Of a stretch of DNA of 34,511 bases, positions 17,111 through 24,269 are shown one piece after another. The stretch lies in IMG/VR virus record IMGVR_UViG_3300045740_000135, positions 1 through 34,511 of that record; one strand, 5' to 3'. The position numbers were made by a program, and so were the translations under genes. Within the stretch, counting starts at the first letter, position 1. The number at the start of each line of letters is the position of its first letter. The notes under the pieces were generated by a model that did not search any database, was not told where the DNA came from, and worked only from the letters and a program-made list of their open reading frames with translations. The stretch is from a virus.

Positions 17111-17914
17111 TTACGTTTTCGCGTTCAACAACGCCATGAGTTGTACAAGCACGTTCCCCACTGTGATTTCAGACATGGCGCGCGCGCAATGATCACACGG
17201 CATGCGCGACCCGCACGCCACGCCTCCAGTGAAAATGTTATGGTGCATTTCGTATCCGGTTATGTCTGGTGAAATATATCCGCCGAAGATCACCACCGCT
17301 GGAATATTAAATGCTGCCGCGAGGTGATGCAGCGCCCCTTCCGTTAACACCGCAGCACGCGCCATCGACATTAGCGCCGCAGCCTGCCGAATACCCGCTG
17401 TTTGAATGAACTCTGCACGCGGCAATCTTCTCACATGCGAGGGGCCAATCTGCGTAACCTTAACGCCTGCTTTTTGCGCCTCGTGCGCAAACGCTATCCA
17501 TCGTAACCATCCCCAGTCTTTGTTCGGCGACGCATTGATTTTAATGTTAGGCTCAATGATGATGCGGTTCGGGTATTTCCTCGCCCATCGTTTTTCTTGC
17601 TCAGTCAGGTGCACCTCACCGGGGCGAATGTCCCATTGCTTCCATGTCCATCTCTCAGACGTTTTCCCTGCGATGTAAGGGCGCGCACCGGGGCCGTTCA
17701 CCAATACTTGGATATTAGATTGTGATCCGGGCCGCGCCATTATCGGGTTGTGCTCCCACAACTCGTTCCACCGCGCACGTCCGTTTATGTCGTGCACTTG
17801 CACGCGTTGTTGCCGCCTGTTCCACAGCACGCGCGCCTGCGCCGTAGCCATTATTTCGTCGCCGTATCCGATGTTAGCCTCCGGCGCGTTTCCAATGTTG
17901 CACCCATTCCCCAC
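17111..17914 (-). CDS. GT9-like (heptosyltransferase-type) glycosyltransferase
   Basis: The protein carries NIGYGDEIMATAQARVL near its N-terminus, RIIIEPNIKINASPNKDWGW in the middle and AAVLTEGALHHLAAAFNIP followed by VVIFGG near the end. This resembles the C-terminal nucleotide-sugar binding half of ADP-heptose:LPS heptosyltransferases and a related phage family. A cysteine pair-rich tail (CGSRMPCDHC) is typical of the phage variants. The start is uncertain: GTG 17914 gives 267 aa and a 41-base overlap with the methyltransferase gene, ATG 17851 would cut into the conserved GYGDEIM, and a rare ATC at 17872 sits just after GGAGGCTAAC. Confidence 0.78.
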   Translation of the reverse strand: MGNGCNIGNAPEANIGYGDEIMATAQARVLWNRRQQRVQVHDINGRARWNELWEHNPIMARPGSQSNIQVLVNGPGARPYIAGKTSERWTWKQWDIRPGEVHLTEQEKRWARKYPNRIIIEPNIKINASPNKDWGWLRWIAFAHEAQKAGVKVTQIGPSHVRRLPRAEFIQTAGIRQAAALMSMARAAVLTEGALHHLAAAFNIPAVVIFGGYISPDITGYEMHHNIFTGGVACGSRMPCDHCARAMSEITVGNVLVQLMALLNAKT

Positions 17915-18455
17915 GCGGCCCGCGTATCAATTCGATCAACGAAAATCCCAACGCCTCCATCTCGTGATTGACATTCGTTATTTTGAAACCTCGCGTCTCA
18001 GGGTGCTTAGGACGAATGTTGCCCGTTGAGTTTATTGGCAGTCTGATCACCACGTAATTTGTGCGTTGAGCGTATTCGCGCAAAATGCTTTTCGCGTTAT
18101 GCAGCTTATGCAAAATTGCCAGCATCAACACCATGTCATACTGCGGCAACACCCAATCCGGCGCTGGCGTTTCCAATTCACCATCGAAAAACACGCAAGG
18201 GGCCGCAACATTCTCGCGCGCAAACTTGATGAACGCAGCGTTATAGTCCTGCCCATGCACAAGCGTTGCGCCAGCGTTAGCGAACGCCTGCGCTATGAGT
18301 CCCTCGGCACAACCCAAATCCAGAACCGTTCGCCCGTTGGCGTAAGCTAACGCTGGCTCAAGTCCTTTGAGTTGTTCGCCAAGCGTGCGATCACCTAACT
18401 GCACGCCGGGAATGGCGAACCAGCCTTTAGGCCACTTGGATTTTTTATTTGCCAC
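17874..18455 (-). CDS. Class I SAM-dependent methyltransferase
   Basis: I chose GTG 18455, five bases after the upstream stop, giving about 193 aa. An ATG at 18518 would overlap the upstream gene by 58 bases. Motif I is TVLDLGCAEGLIAQAF (about residues 43-58), followed by an acidic loop with GQDYNAAFIKFAREN and the later YDMVLMLAILHKLHN segment. The first 30 residues (KWPKGWFAIPGVQLGDRTLGEQ) are also seen in phage-encoded relatives. The substrate is not predictable; company of glycosyltransferases suggests a sugar or a virion protein. Confidence 0.75.
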   Translation of the reverse strand: MANKKSKWPKGWFAIPGVQLGDRTLGEQLKGLEPALAYANGRTVLDLGCAEGLIAQAFANAGATLVHGQDYNAAFIKFARENVAAPCVFFDGELETPAPDWVLPQYDMVLMLAILHKLHNAKSILREYAQRTNYVVIRLPINSTGNIRPKHPETRGFKITNVNHEMEALGFSLIELIRGPRGEWVQHWKRAGG

Positions 18456-18460
18456 GCCGA

Positions 18461-19132
18461 TTAGGTATATAAATTTTGTGGAACAGGACGGCACGCCAGC
18501 GCGAATTCGTGCCGCCATTCTTTCGCGCGATCACTTCGGTAATAGTCGGGGAAGCACGGCGTGCCTAACGTGTAATGGTAAACGTGCATGCCGGAGCGGT
18601 CTGGATACTCACCCACCAAATAATTCCATTCCATCGGCAACGCCTCGATGTCCTCATCCTTGCACCACTCGAATCGGTGCAGATGCTTTCCGGAACTGCA
18701 ATCGATATATTCCGGCGTGAGTTTTTTGCACGCTTCGTGCTCGCAGTTAAACAGCATAAGGCTCGACCAATTCTTGCGCGGATAATCCGAATTGTTGTTG
18801 TTCAAATATTTACGCGTCGCCTTTGTGGCGTAGGAGTGCTGCACGCACGAAACGGCCCCTTTGGGAACGTGCTCCCACAATTGCGCGATGTCTGTCGTGC
18901 AGATCATATCGCCATCGGCGAAGATCGCATGGCCCGTATAGCGCATCAGATAAGGAACCAAAAACCGCGAGTAAGTAAACGTGTTGCTACCGTCGCGTTG
19001 CTGTATCCCGAAAAGCCCCGGTGTCAACGGCGTAAACGAAACAGGCACGCTAGACCGGCGCAACACTGAGTCGCAAAATGTGTGATACGCGCTCGCCTCG
19101 CGCGGATCATACCCAACAAACAGATTAATCAC
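18461..19132 (-). CDS. GT-A fold glycosyltransferase (GT8-like)
   Basis: The 223-aa protein opens with INLFVGYDPREASAYHTF, has SNTFTYSRFLVPYLM and the metal-binding DxD as DGD at residues 73-75 (AIFADGDMICTTDIAQLW), then YPRKNWSSLMLFNC and a C-terminal WNYLVGEYP with a late YHYTLGTPCF. This is a consistent family of phage and bacterial GT8-like transferases that use nucleotide-activated sugars. GTG 19132 is preceded by a strong GGGAGGTGG ribosome binding site and overlaps the stop of the small ORF upstream. Confidence 0.83.
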   Translation of the reverse strand: MINLFVGYDPREASAYHTFCDSVLRRSSVPVSFTPLTPGLFGIQQRDGSNTFTYSRFLVPYLMRYTGHAIFADGDMICTTDIAQLWEHVPKGAVSCVQHSYATKATRKYLNNNNSDYPRKNWSSLMLFNCEHEACKKLTPEYIDCSSGKHLHRFEWCKDEDIEALPMEWNYLVGEYPDRSGMHVYHYTLGTPCFPDYYRSDRAKEWRHEFALACRPVPQNLYT

Positions 19133-19244
19133 GCCTCCACCTCCCTGTCAGTAAATACCTGATTGTCACAAACCAAAATACAGGGTGCCACAAAAGCACC
19201 ACAATCTCAGTTCCGCGATACCGCATATAGCAAGGCAACTTCAT
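19125..19244 (-). CDS. 39-aa single-pass membrane ORF
   Basis: A short ORF starts at ATG 19244, which overlaps the stop of the capsule-type gene as ATGA, and ends with TAA at 19127-19125, overlapping the GTG start of the next gene. It therefore has the same coupling as the real genes around it. The product begins MKLPCYMRYRG, has a hydrophobic core (residues 13-32, EIVVLLWHPVFWFVTIRYLL), and ends in basic GRWRRD. I infer a small membrane protein, possibly an anchor or simply a coupling leader. No family is recognised. Confidence 0.55.
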   Translation of the reverse strand: MKLPCYMRYRGTEIVVLLWHPVFWFVTIRYLLTGRWRRD

Positions 19245-20005
19245 AGCTGCAAATCCCGCCAGCACCGACCGCTGTTAAACTCATCCACCGACCATTGATT
19301 GGCTACGAGTCCCGCCGCCCACTCCTCGCGATTATCTGGTCGCCACGGGCGTTCAATCTGCGACAGATCATCCAGCGCCAACGGCGAAGCGGCACAAGTG
19401 CCGGTTACGAATACGGGCACCCCGCTGATTAGCGCCTCGTTCGCCGCGCTACTCATGTGCGTTACAAGGGCGTGCGCATCTTTTAAGTCGTCGCGCAACG
19501 TGGCAGCGAGTTTCGCCTTATCGCGATGCCAGCGGCGAATCAACAACGGGCGATCCGTGTGCTTTTTTATCGCGGCCACCGTGTTGTCCAGCCAGTTTGC
19601 GCCGTATCCGCAAAGCCGCATAAACTCCCTGCTCTGCTCGCACACCACCACATGCCTGCCGGAGGAAACCCAAGGGCGCACCACCACGCCCAACGTATCC
19701 AGCTTTTTGTAGTTAGGTGGGCGAATAGTGGAAATTTGAAAGGCGTTTTTGGTGACCCGAAACTGTGCTTGCCGCCCTCGGTCAAAATACGCGTTGTCCG
19801 CATAATACCAATCGCGCCCCTCTGCCACTGCGCGTTGCCACAGCGCAAGCGTGTCATCCACCACGCCGTAAAACATCGCTGGCCCCGCGTTGAGACCATG
19901 GCGCGAATCCATGATCATGCCGCCAGCGCCGCGCGCGAACGCCTCGCAAATCATGTATGCCTTTGCCTTACCCGGTGATGGGTAACAAGTAACCGTTACC
20001 GTCAT
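19241..20005 (-). CDS. Capsule-type glycosyltransferase-like protein (copy 1)
   Basis: I chose ATG 20005, which overlaps the methyltransferase stop as ATGA and gives about 254 aa; a longer frame exists to 20068. The protein has an N-terminal Rossmann-like half and a C-terminal half with DAHALVTHMSSAANEALISGVP and VFVTGTCAASPLALDD, then PWRPDNREEWAAGLVANQWS. That pattern fits the GT-B-like fold of capsular polysaccharide (KpsC/KpsS-type) enzymes and a family found in phages. It resembles the gene at 20484-21326. Expected to transfer a sugar from an activated donor; acceptor unknown. Confidence 0.7.
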   Translation of the reverse strand: MTVTVTCYPSPGKAKAYMICEAFARGAGGMIMDSRHGLNAGPAMFYGVVDDTLALWQRAVAEGRDWYYADNAYFDRGRQAQFRVTKNAFQISTIRPPNYKKLDTLGVVVRPWVSSGRHVVVCEQSREFMRLCGYGANWLDNTVAAIKKHTDRPLLIRRWHRDKAKLAATLRDDLKDAHALVTHMSSAANEALISGVPVFVTGTCAASPLALDDLSQIERPWRPDNREEWAAGLVANQWSVDEFNSGRCWRDLQL

Positions 20006-20487
20006 TTTGTCTCGCGCACCTCTACGTGAACATCGGTCAAAAACTCCCCAAGTAAACGCTGCCACCAATCAAGCGGTCGCAACGTGACGTGCGCATTCAC
20101 GCCAGAGGGCAAGGTCTTTTTAGCCGCGCGGCAGCACACGGTAAAAAATGCCCATCGCGGTCGCAACGAATTCATCGCTTCAAGTGCAAGCCCCAACTCC
20201 TCGGTCGGAATGTGTTCCAAGACATCGGTGCATATCACGCCATCAACCTTCCCTGGCGCATCGTTAAAGCCTGCTGGCGGATCATAAAGAAAAACTTTTG
20301 CGCCATTCAACGCAGCGGCGAGTGATGGATTTAAATACTGCAACCCGTCACCGCAACCGTAATCGAGTACGCTTTTCGTTTCGAATCGTTGCGTCAACTC
20401 GTTGATTGCCGGGATGTGCTCAAGCAGCACGGTGCCGGGGAATTTTCCCGCCGCGTGCATTTGTCGATTGTCCTCAAAGTATCTCAT
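20002..20487 (-). CDS. Short class I SAM-dependent methyltransferase
   Basis: The 161-aa protein has motif I VLDYGCGDGLQYL (residues 40-52), an acidic residue after strand two in LYDPP, and VICTDVLEHIP (84-94), a typical methyltransferase motif. It is shorter than most class I enzymes (about 200-250 aa) and lacks a recognisable C-terminal substrate lid. Its start overlaps the preceding gene by ATGA and its stop overlaps the next, so it is translated as part of the block. Confidence 0.8.
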   Translation of the reverse strand: MRYFEDNRQMHAAGKFPGTVLLEHIPAINELTQRFETKSVLDYGCGDGLQYLNPSLAAALNGAKVFLYDPPAGFNDAPGKVDGVICTDVLEHIPTEELGLALEAMNSLRPRWAFFTVCCRAAKKTLPSGVNAHVTLRPLDWWQRLLGEFLTDVHVEVRETK

Positions 20488-21326
20488 GCCAGCCCCTCAA
20501 ACATTACCTTGAACGGCAACCCGCTCGCGATTTCCTCGCACGTCCACTGCCCCCACGCCATTCGCTCTAGCGCGATGCTTCGAGTAATAGTCGGATCGCA
20601 TAGTCGCTCGTGACGGCCTGCGATGACCTCCTCAAACGTCAACGCGGCGCTCTTGCAAATCCAATACGGCGCGCAGCACACGACCGGCACACCTTGCACC
20701 AGCGCGTGAACGCCCACGCTCGACGACCAAATCACCACAACGTTAGCGCCCTCCAAGTCCTCTTGCAGCGAACGCTTCGGTGCATTATTGCCGGGGTGCA
20801 TTCGAATGCGTATGGGCACGCTCGTGCCTGCGCGTAATTGCATCGCCGCGCGTGTAGCCCAATCAGGATGCATCATGCGCTCAGGAACGCCGAAGCTGCG
20901 ATTTGGACACAGCAAAATATATCCGTCCTGACTAAAACGCCATGGCTTGACCTCGATGTTCAACTGCGCGAATCGTGAAGGTTGATTTTCCGGCAGCACG
21001 ATAACGTCATCGGAGTTGTGGTAACCGAATGAGATTGCATAGTAACTATCCGCCTTCGGCCCGTCTGGATATACATCGAATTTGGGCGACACCCCATTTT
21101 TTCCTATGTATCCATTTTCAGCCACGATCACCATTCCGCCAGCGCTCTCAACCCGTTTGGCCAGTGTGTGATGTTCGGCGTAGCGATTCCAAATCAGCAA
21201 CAGCGTATTCGCATCGGGCGCTGGCGGCTGCCCGCGATGCACCTTGTGCCCTGCTGCGCGCAACCCGCTTTCAAACACGTCACGCCGATAATAAGGCTGC
21301 TCGCGCAATAATGAATACGCTTTCAT
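20484..21326 (-). CDS. Capsule-type glycosyltransferase-like protein (copy 2)
   Basis: I chose ATG 21326 (MKAYSLLREQPYYRRDVFE), overlapping the stop of the MptE-like gene as ATGA, giving about 280 aa. The N-terminal half carries LLLIWNRYAEHH and MVIVAENGYIGK. The C-terminal half has ILLCPNRSFGVPERMMHPDW, VPIRIRMHPGNN and VVIWSSSVGVHALVQGVPVV, ending MAWGQWTCEEIASG. The last part aligns by eye with NQWSVDEFNSG of the gene at 19241-20005, so the two look paralogous. GT-B-like capsule biosynthesis family; donor and acceptor unknown. Confidence 0.74.
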   Translation of the reverse strand: MKAYSLLREQPYYRRDVFESGLRAAGHKVHRGQPPAPDANTLLLIWNRYAEHHTLAKRVESAGGMVIVAENGYIGKNGVSPKFDVYPDGPKADSYYAISFGYHNSDDVIVLPENQPSRFAQLNIEVKPWRFSQDGYILLCPNRSFGVPERMMHPDWATRAAMQLRAGTSVPIRIRMHPGNNAPKRSLQEDLEGANVVVIWSSSVGVHALVQGVPVVCCAPYWICKSAALTFEEVIAGRHERLCDPTITRSIALERMAWGQWTCEEIASGLPFKVMFEGLA

Positions 21327-21988
21327 GCGCGCACCGCTTCGAGCAACGGCACGCGCGGAAAACAATCCAATGCGGTGTCGATGGTTGCATTAAACACCTC
21401 AACTCCCATTCCCCTGAGTATCGGCGCGGCCCGTTTAAAATACATCAGCATTTGCGAGTATGGTGCGCTTGTCTTATCGGGATGATCACCGAAAAAATGT
21501 TTGCGTCCGTCTTTGCCCTGCTTGGCGTCGTAGCCCACCAAAACTATGCGTCGCGCGCCAGCAAGCACCGCTATATTCACCGCTTGGTAGCCGCTGTTTT
21601 GTCCAGTGCAAATCGCTTCCGGGTCAGTTGATATTCCCTCGTGTCCGGCGTTTTGCAGCATGTGCACCTCTGGATTGTCGATCAAATTCCCCGTATTATA
21701 AATCGTGCAACGCTCCGCTCGATGCGCGCAAAACGCCTCCTTGTGTTTATGCCATTCCCACCATTTCGTGTCAGCAAAATAAATTACATCTGCCGATGGC
21801 AGTATGCGGTAGGCATCATTTACGGCTATGACCCGCGCCGTTTTTTCGGTAGCGCAAGCGTTGACCTGTACGGCTTGCTCAGCGCTGAAACTTGGGCCGC
21901 TTGCTGCGCAGATAACAACGGCCCCGTCCCATGATCGCTCGACGCGGCTGAATCGGTTTGTTGGCCAGCCGACTCTTCTGGCAAAGAC
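21323..21988 (-). CDS. MptE/DUF115-like Rossmann protein, reached by candidate -1 frameshift
   Basis: This frame encodes about 221 residues after the slippery site: SWDGAVVICAASGPSFSAEQ (a nucleotide-binding-like loop), ARVIAVNDAYRILPSADVIY, FADTKWWEWH, GQNSGYQAVNIAVLAGARRI, VLVGYDAKQGKDGRKHFFGDHP and a C-terminal FPRVPLLEA. These match phage members of the 6-hydroxymethylpterin pyrophosphokinase-like/DUF115 group, some of which act in surface glycan pathways. The frame is open from 22060, but no ATG, GTG or TTG occurs in it until TTG 21685, which would delete the conserved N-terminal half. The frame is in -1 phase to the upstream small gene at A_AAA_AAG. Confidence 0.72.
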   Translation of the reverse strand, partial: VFARRVGWPTNRFSRVERSWDGAVVICAASGPSFSAEQAVQVNACATEKTARVIAVNDAYRILPSADVIYFADTKWWEWHKHKEAFCAHRAERCTIYNTGNLIDNPEVHMLQNAGHEGISTDPEAICTGQNSGYQAVNIAVLAGARRIVLVGYDAKQGKDGRKHFFGDHPDKTSAPYSQMLMYFKRAAPILRGMGVEVFNATIDTALDCFPRVPLLEAVRA

Positions 21989-22185
21989 TTTTTTACTTCT
22001 GACGGCCCCGCCATCGGCATCTCCTGCGGTTGAACCGGGGGCGCTATCAACTCTGCAATTCTATGCGCGATGTAGTGCTGCGCGTGTTCGCGCGAACACC
22101 AAAACACCTGCCGAGGGCGCAGCGCACCGTCCATCGTTTCCGCGCGCACCAATGCGCGCATTTGCACTCGTTCATTTATATCCAT
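21826..22185 (-). CDS. Small protein heading the glycan block; frameshift donor
   Basis: The zero-frame product is 119 aa, starting at ATG after AAAAGGA. The first 55 residues look like real coding sequence (MDINERVQMRALVRAETMDG, RQVFWCSREHAQHYIAHRIA), a basic alpha-rich small phage protein often found next to head genes. After residue 66 the zero frame turns into low-complexity Ser/Ala/Gln sequence overlapping the MptE-like frame. I infer two products: a 119-aa protein and, after a -1 shift at 21994-21988, a 287-aa fusion. The function of the N-terminal part is not known. Confidence 0.65.
   Translation of the reverse strand: MDINERVQMRALVRAETMDGALRPRQVFWCSREHAQHYIAHRIAELIAPPVQPQEMPMAGPSEVKKSLPEESAGQQTDSAASSDHGTGPLLSAQQAAQVSALSKPYRSTLALPKKRRGS
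21988..21994 (-). other. Slippery heptamer A_AAA_AAG, candidate -1 frameshift site
   Basis: In the small gene the codons are GTA-AAA-AAG, so the heptamer A-AAA-AAG is in the phase required for tandem -1 slippage. Re-pairing on AAA-AAA is perfect for both Lys tRNAs, and the next codon (GTC) continues into the MptE-like frame. A 6-bp GC-rich stem (CGGCTG with CAGCCG, 21966-21971 and 21945-21950, 15-base loop) begins 16 bases downstream, further than usual. A sequencing error in the six-A run would look the same. Confidence 0.6.
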
Positions 22186-22205
22186 TTCGTAACGTCCTTT
22201 TCACG

Positions 22206-22246
22206 CTTAAAAATGACGGGCGACTACGGGGAGAAGATAGCCGCCC
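22206..22246 (-). terminator. Likely intrinsic terminator after the capsid gene
   Basis: On the minus strand GGGCGGCTA pairs with TAGTCGCCC (9 bp, one G-T pair, 11-base loop, 22246-22218), followed by GTCATTTTTAAG. A GC-rich stem followed by a short U run is the intrinsic terminator pattern. It lies between the capsid gene and the glycan block, so it could lower transcription of the block relative to the capsid. Confidence 0.6.
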
Positions 22247-22255
22247 GCCGAAAAC

Positions 22256-22287
22256 GCACCGCGTGGGGAGGAGGATTCACGCGGTGC
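22256..22287 (-). terminator. Perfect 10-bp hairpin after the capsid gene
   Basis: GCACCGCGTG and CACGCGGTGC form a perfect 10-bp stem with a 12-base loop, followed by GTTTTC. The U run is short, so it may be a weak terminator, a transcript-end protector or an RNA-stability element in tandem with the hairpin downstream. Confidence 0.55.
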
Positions 22288-22308
22288 GAACCGCAGCTTT
22301 AAGTCATT

Positions 22309-23577
22309 TTATCCGGCGTGGCTCACATCACCGTAAACCAATGCCGCTGCACGGTAAACCGTCAGCGCAAGCCGTTCCTCAGCGAGGATCGCGACCATGT
22401 TACGAATAAAATGATCGTTCACGTTTTCGCTGATTCGCACCGTGGCATCCTCGCGATCCCAAATCTGCGCGGCCAAATTGAACGCGCCGGTCAGGAACTT
22501 GCCCTGCGTCATGCTTTGCGTGGCAACCACTGGCTTCGCCCAAATGCGAGCATCCACCATGTTCTGCGGATCGGCGAACAGATAGCGCCCCGTCGTATCC
22601 TTCGCCAGGATAATGTTCATCCAGTCGGTAGGATGCAGCACGATTGCGCTCGCCTCGTAATTCGACAACGAGACTTGCGTGAGTGCTTTCAGCAAGCAAT
22701 CGATAGCTGTCAAGTTGGTAGACCCCGCATTAAACGCCGTGGCCTGATTCACCAAACCGTTAAGCGTGCCCGCTGCGCCGGTGCCGTTCAGCAGCTCATC
22801 TTCCTCCTCAAGTTTCAGCCCGTAAATAAGGCGCGAGCTGATGTGCCCTTGGAGCATCGATGCATCCGCCAGCACTTGCCGCGACGCTGGAATCCAATGC
22901 GCCACGGTAATGACGGGAGAATTGGCCAGCGTAAACGTCATGCTCGCTTCCGCCTTCAATTGCCCTTCCGTCTCTGCCGGGGAACTACCGCTGCCTTGCG
23001 GTGCGGCCGCGCTGGTGAACGATGCCTCGCTTGCGAACTCGATCAAGTTGCTGGTCGTGGTCGCCTGCGGAATAAGATCACGGATGGTTAGCCGCTGCTG
23101 CGCGGGCACGATGATGCCGCCCACGCGTTGCGAATCCACCAGCACGTTTTCCGAAATGCTCTGCGTAGTGTTCAACACGGCTGCCTTGTGGAAGCTGCCC
23201 ACCGTGACCGGATGCATCGACCGCGCACCCATGCCCATTGCCTGCGTCGCCTTGTATTCTTCCGACTCGGCGACGATTTGCGCGATGGATTTGCGCGATT
23301 GATCGTCCTTTTGCGGCGCATTGCGCGCGGCAAGTTTCTGCTCGACTTCGGTCAAACGATCAGTTGCCGCTTTGAGCGCGAGTTGCAGTTTGTTGCCTTC
23401 CTCGCCCATCTGCTTCAACTTTTCGTTTTGCTCGCCGTGAATCGTGCCGTATTCCTTAGCAGTTTTCATGGCTTCCGATGCCGTCTCAACCGCCTTCTCG
23501 CAATGCTCTTTGAGCGTTGCCATGGCGTCCTTCACGGCCTGCTGTAGCGCCTTCATTTCACTTGCATTGGTTTCCAT
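22309..23577 (-). CDS. Major capsid protein, HK97 fold
   Basis: I chose ATG 23577, which has AAGGA six to seven bases upstream; a longer open frame reaches 23634 into the protease gene. The protein is about 422 aa. Residues 1-100 are a Glu/Lys/Ala-rich helical coiled-coil region that corresponds to the delta (scaffold-like) domain. The mature part contains LTIRDLIPQATTTSNLIEF, a TFTLANSPVITVAHWIPASRQVLADA stretch, RLIYGLKLEEEDELLNGTGAAGTLNGL and a C-terminal NMVAILAEERLALTVYR, all typical of HK97 gp5-like proteins. The delta domain would be removed by the adjacent protease; the cleavage site is not identified. Confidence 0.93.
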   Translation of the reverse strand: METNASEMKALQQAVKDAMATLKEHCEKAVETASEAMKTAKEYGTIHGEQNEKLKQMGEEGNKLQLALKAATDRLTEVEQKLAARNAPQKDDQSRKSIAQIVAESEEYKATQAMGMGARSMHPVTVGSFHKAAVLNTTQSISENVLVDSQRVGGIIVPAQQRLTIRDLIPQATTTSNLIEFASEASFTSAAAPQGSGSSPAETEGQLKAEASMTFTLANSPVITVAHWIPASRQVLADASMLQGHISSRLIYGLKLEEEDELLNGTGAAGTLNGLVNQATAFNAGSTNLTAIDCLLKALTQVSLSNYEASAIVLHPTDWMNIILAKDTTGRYLFADPQNMVDARIWAKPVVATQSMTQGKFLTGAFNLAAQIWDREDATVRISENVNDHFIRNMVAILAEERLALTVYRAAALVYGDVSHAG

Positions 23578-23609
23578 CGTATTTCCTTTGTAAGAGGTAA
23601 AAGTTAAAA

Positions 23610-24254
23610 CTACTTGCTGGTGATTGCCATGCACAAGCTGAGCAAGTCCGCGTCCACCGTCACGTCGTTGTCTGCCTCACCATCAGCGTCTCGCTGACCG
23701 GGAAGGTCTCTGTAGGATTTGGCCAAAATTTTGGCCTGTTCCTTGCTGAAGCCTCCTACCTCTCGCAGGAATGCTTCGTACTCGCGTACATTAGTGATCT
23801 GTTCCTGTTGCTTCACTCCGGCGACTTGTGCCAAGGGGTTCATCCCGAATGTCACAAGCGAAATTTCCCACAGCTTAAGCGCTTTCAGCATGCGTACGCC
23901 GCTGCTTGCAATCGTGTAGTCGAGCACGTCATAACCGATGCTCATGCCGCGCACTGTGTTTGCTTTCATGTGCGCCTGCGCGCGCCTCGCGTTCGGGTCT
24001 TCTAGCACGAGACGGCCCTTGAACTTAAGGCCAATATCATCCTGCGTGACCTCCGCTGCCGCAATCGGGGTGTCGGTGCGATGCTGCCACAGCACGACGA
24101 CTTGCCCTTCTTTGTTCTTTTCGATTTCCTTGAACGCACCGCGCTCGATTACATCACCGCCGTGGTCTACGTTTCCGAATATCGCAGCGTAACCGTCAAA
24201 GGTGCCGCTTTCGTCTAGCGCTTTTATCTCAAGCGGAAAGTTTCTCTGTTCCAT
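23610..24254 (-). CDS. Prohead maturation protease, HK97 family (peptidase U35/S78)
   Basis: ATG 24254 is preceded by AAAAGG at a suitable distance; a GTG nine bases earlier is too close to that site. The 214-aa protein begins with FDGYAAIFGNVDHGGDVIERGAF (19-41) and carries the catalytic pair His58 in LWQHRTD and Ser105 in VRGMSIGY, with KALKLWEISLVTFGMNPLAQV later. The C-terminal 70 residues form a helical FSKEQAKILAKSY region and an acidic tail. It removes the capsid delta domain during head maturation. It lies directly upstream of the capsid gene, in the standard order. Confidence 0.93.
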   Translation of the reverse strand: MEQRNFPLEIKALDESGTFDGYAAIFGNVDHGGDVIERGAFKEIEKNKEGQVVVLWQHRTDTPIAAAEVTQDDIGLKFKGRLVLEDPNARRAQAHMKANTVRGMSIGYDVLDYTIASSGVRMLKALKLWEISLVTFGMNPLAQVAGVKQQEQITNVREYEAFLREVGGFSKEQAKILAKSYRDLPGQRDADGEADNDVTVDADLLSLCMAITSK

Positions 24255-24269
24255 TGTAATCACCTTTTC

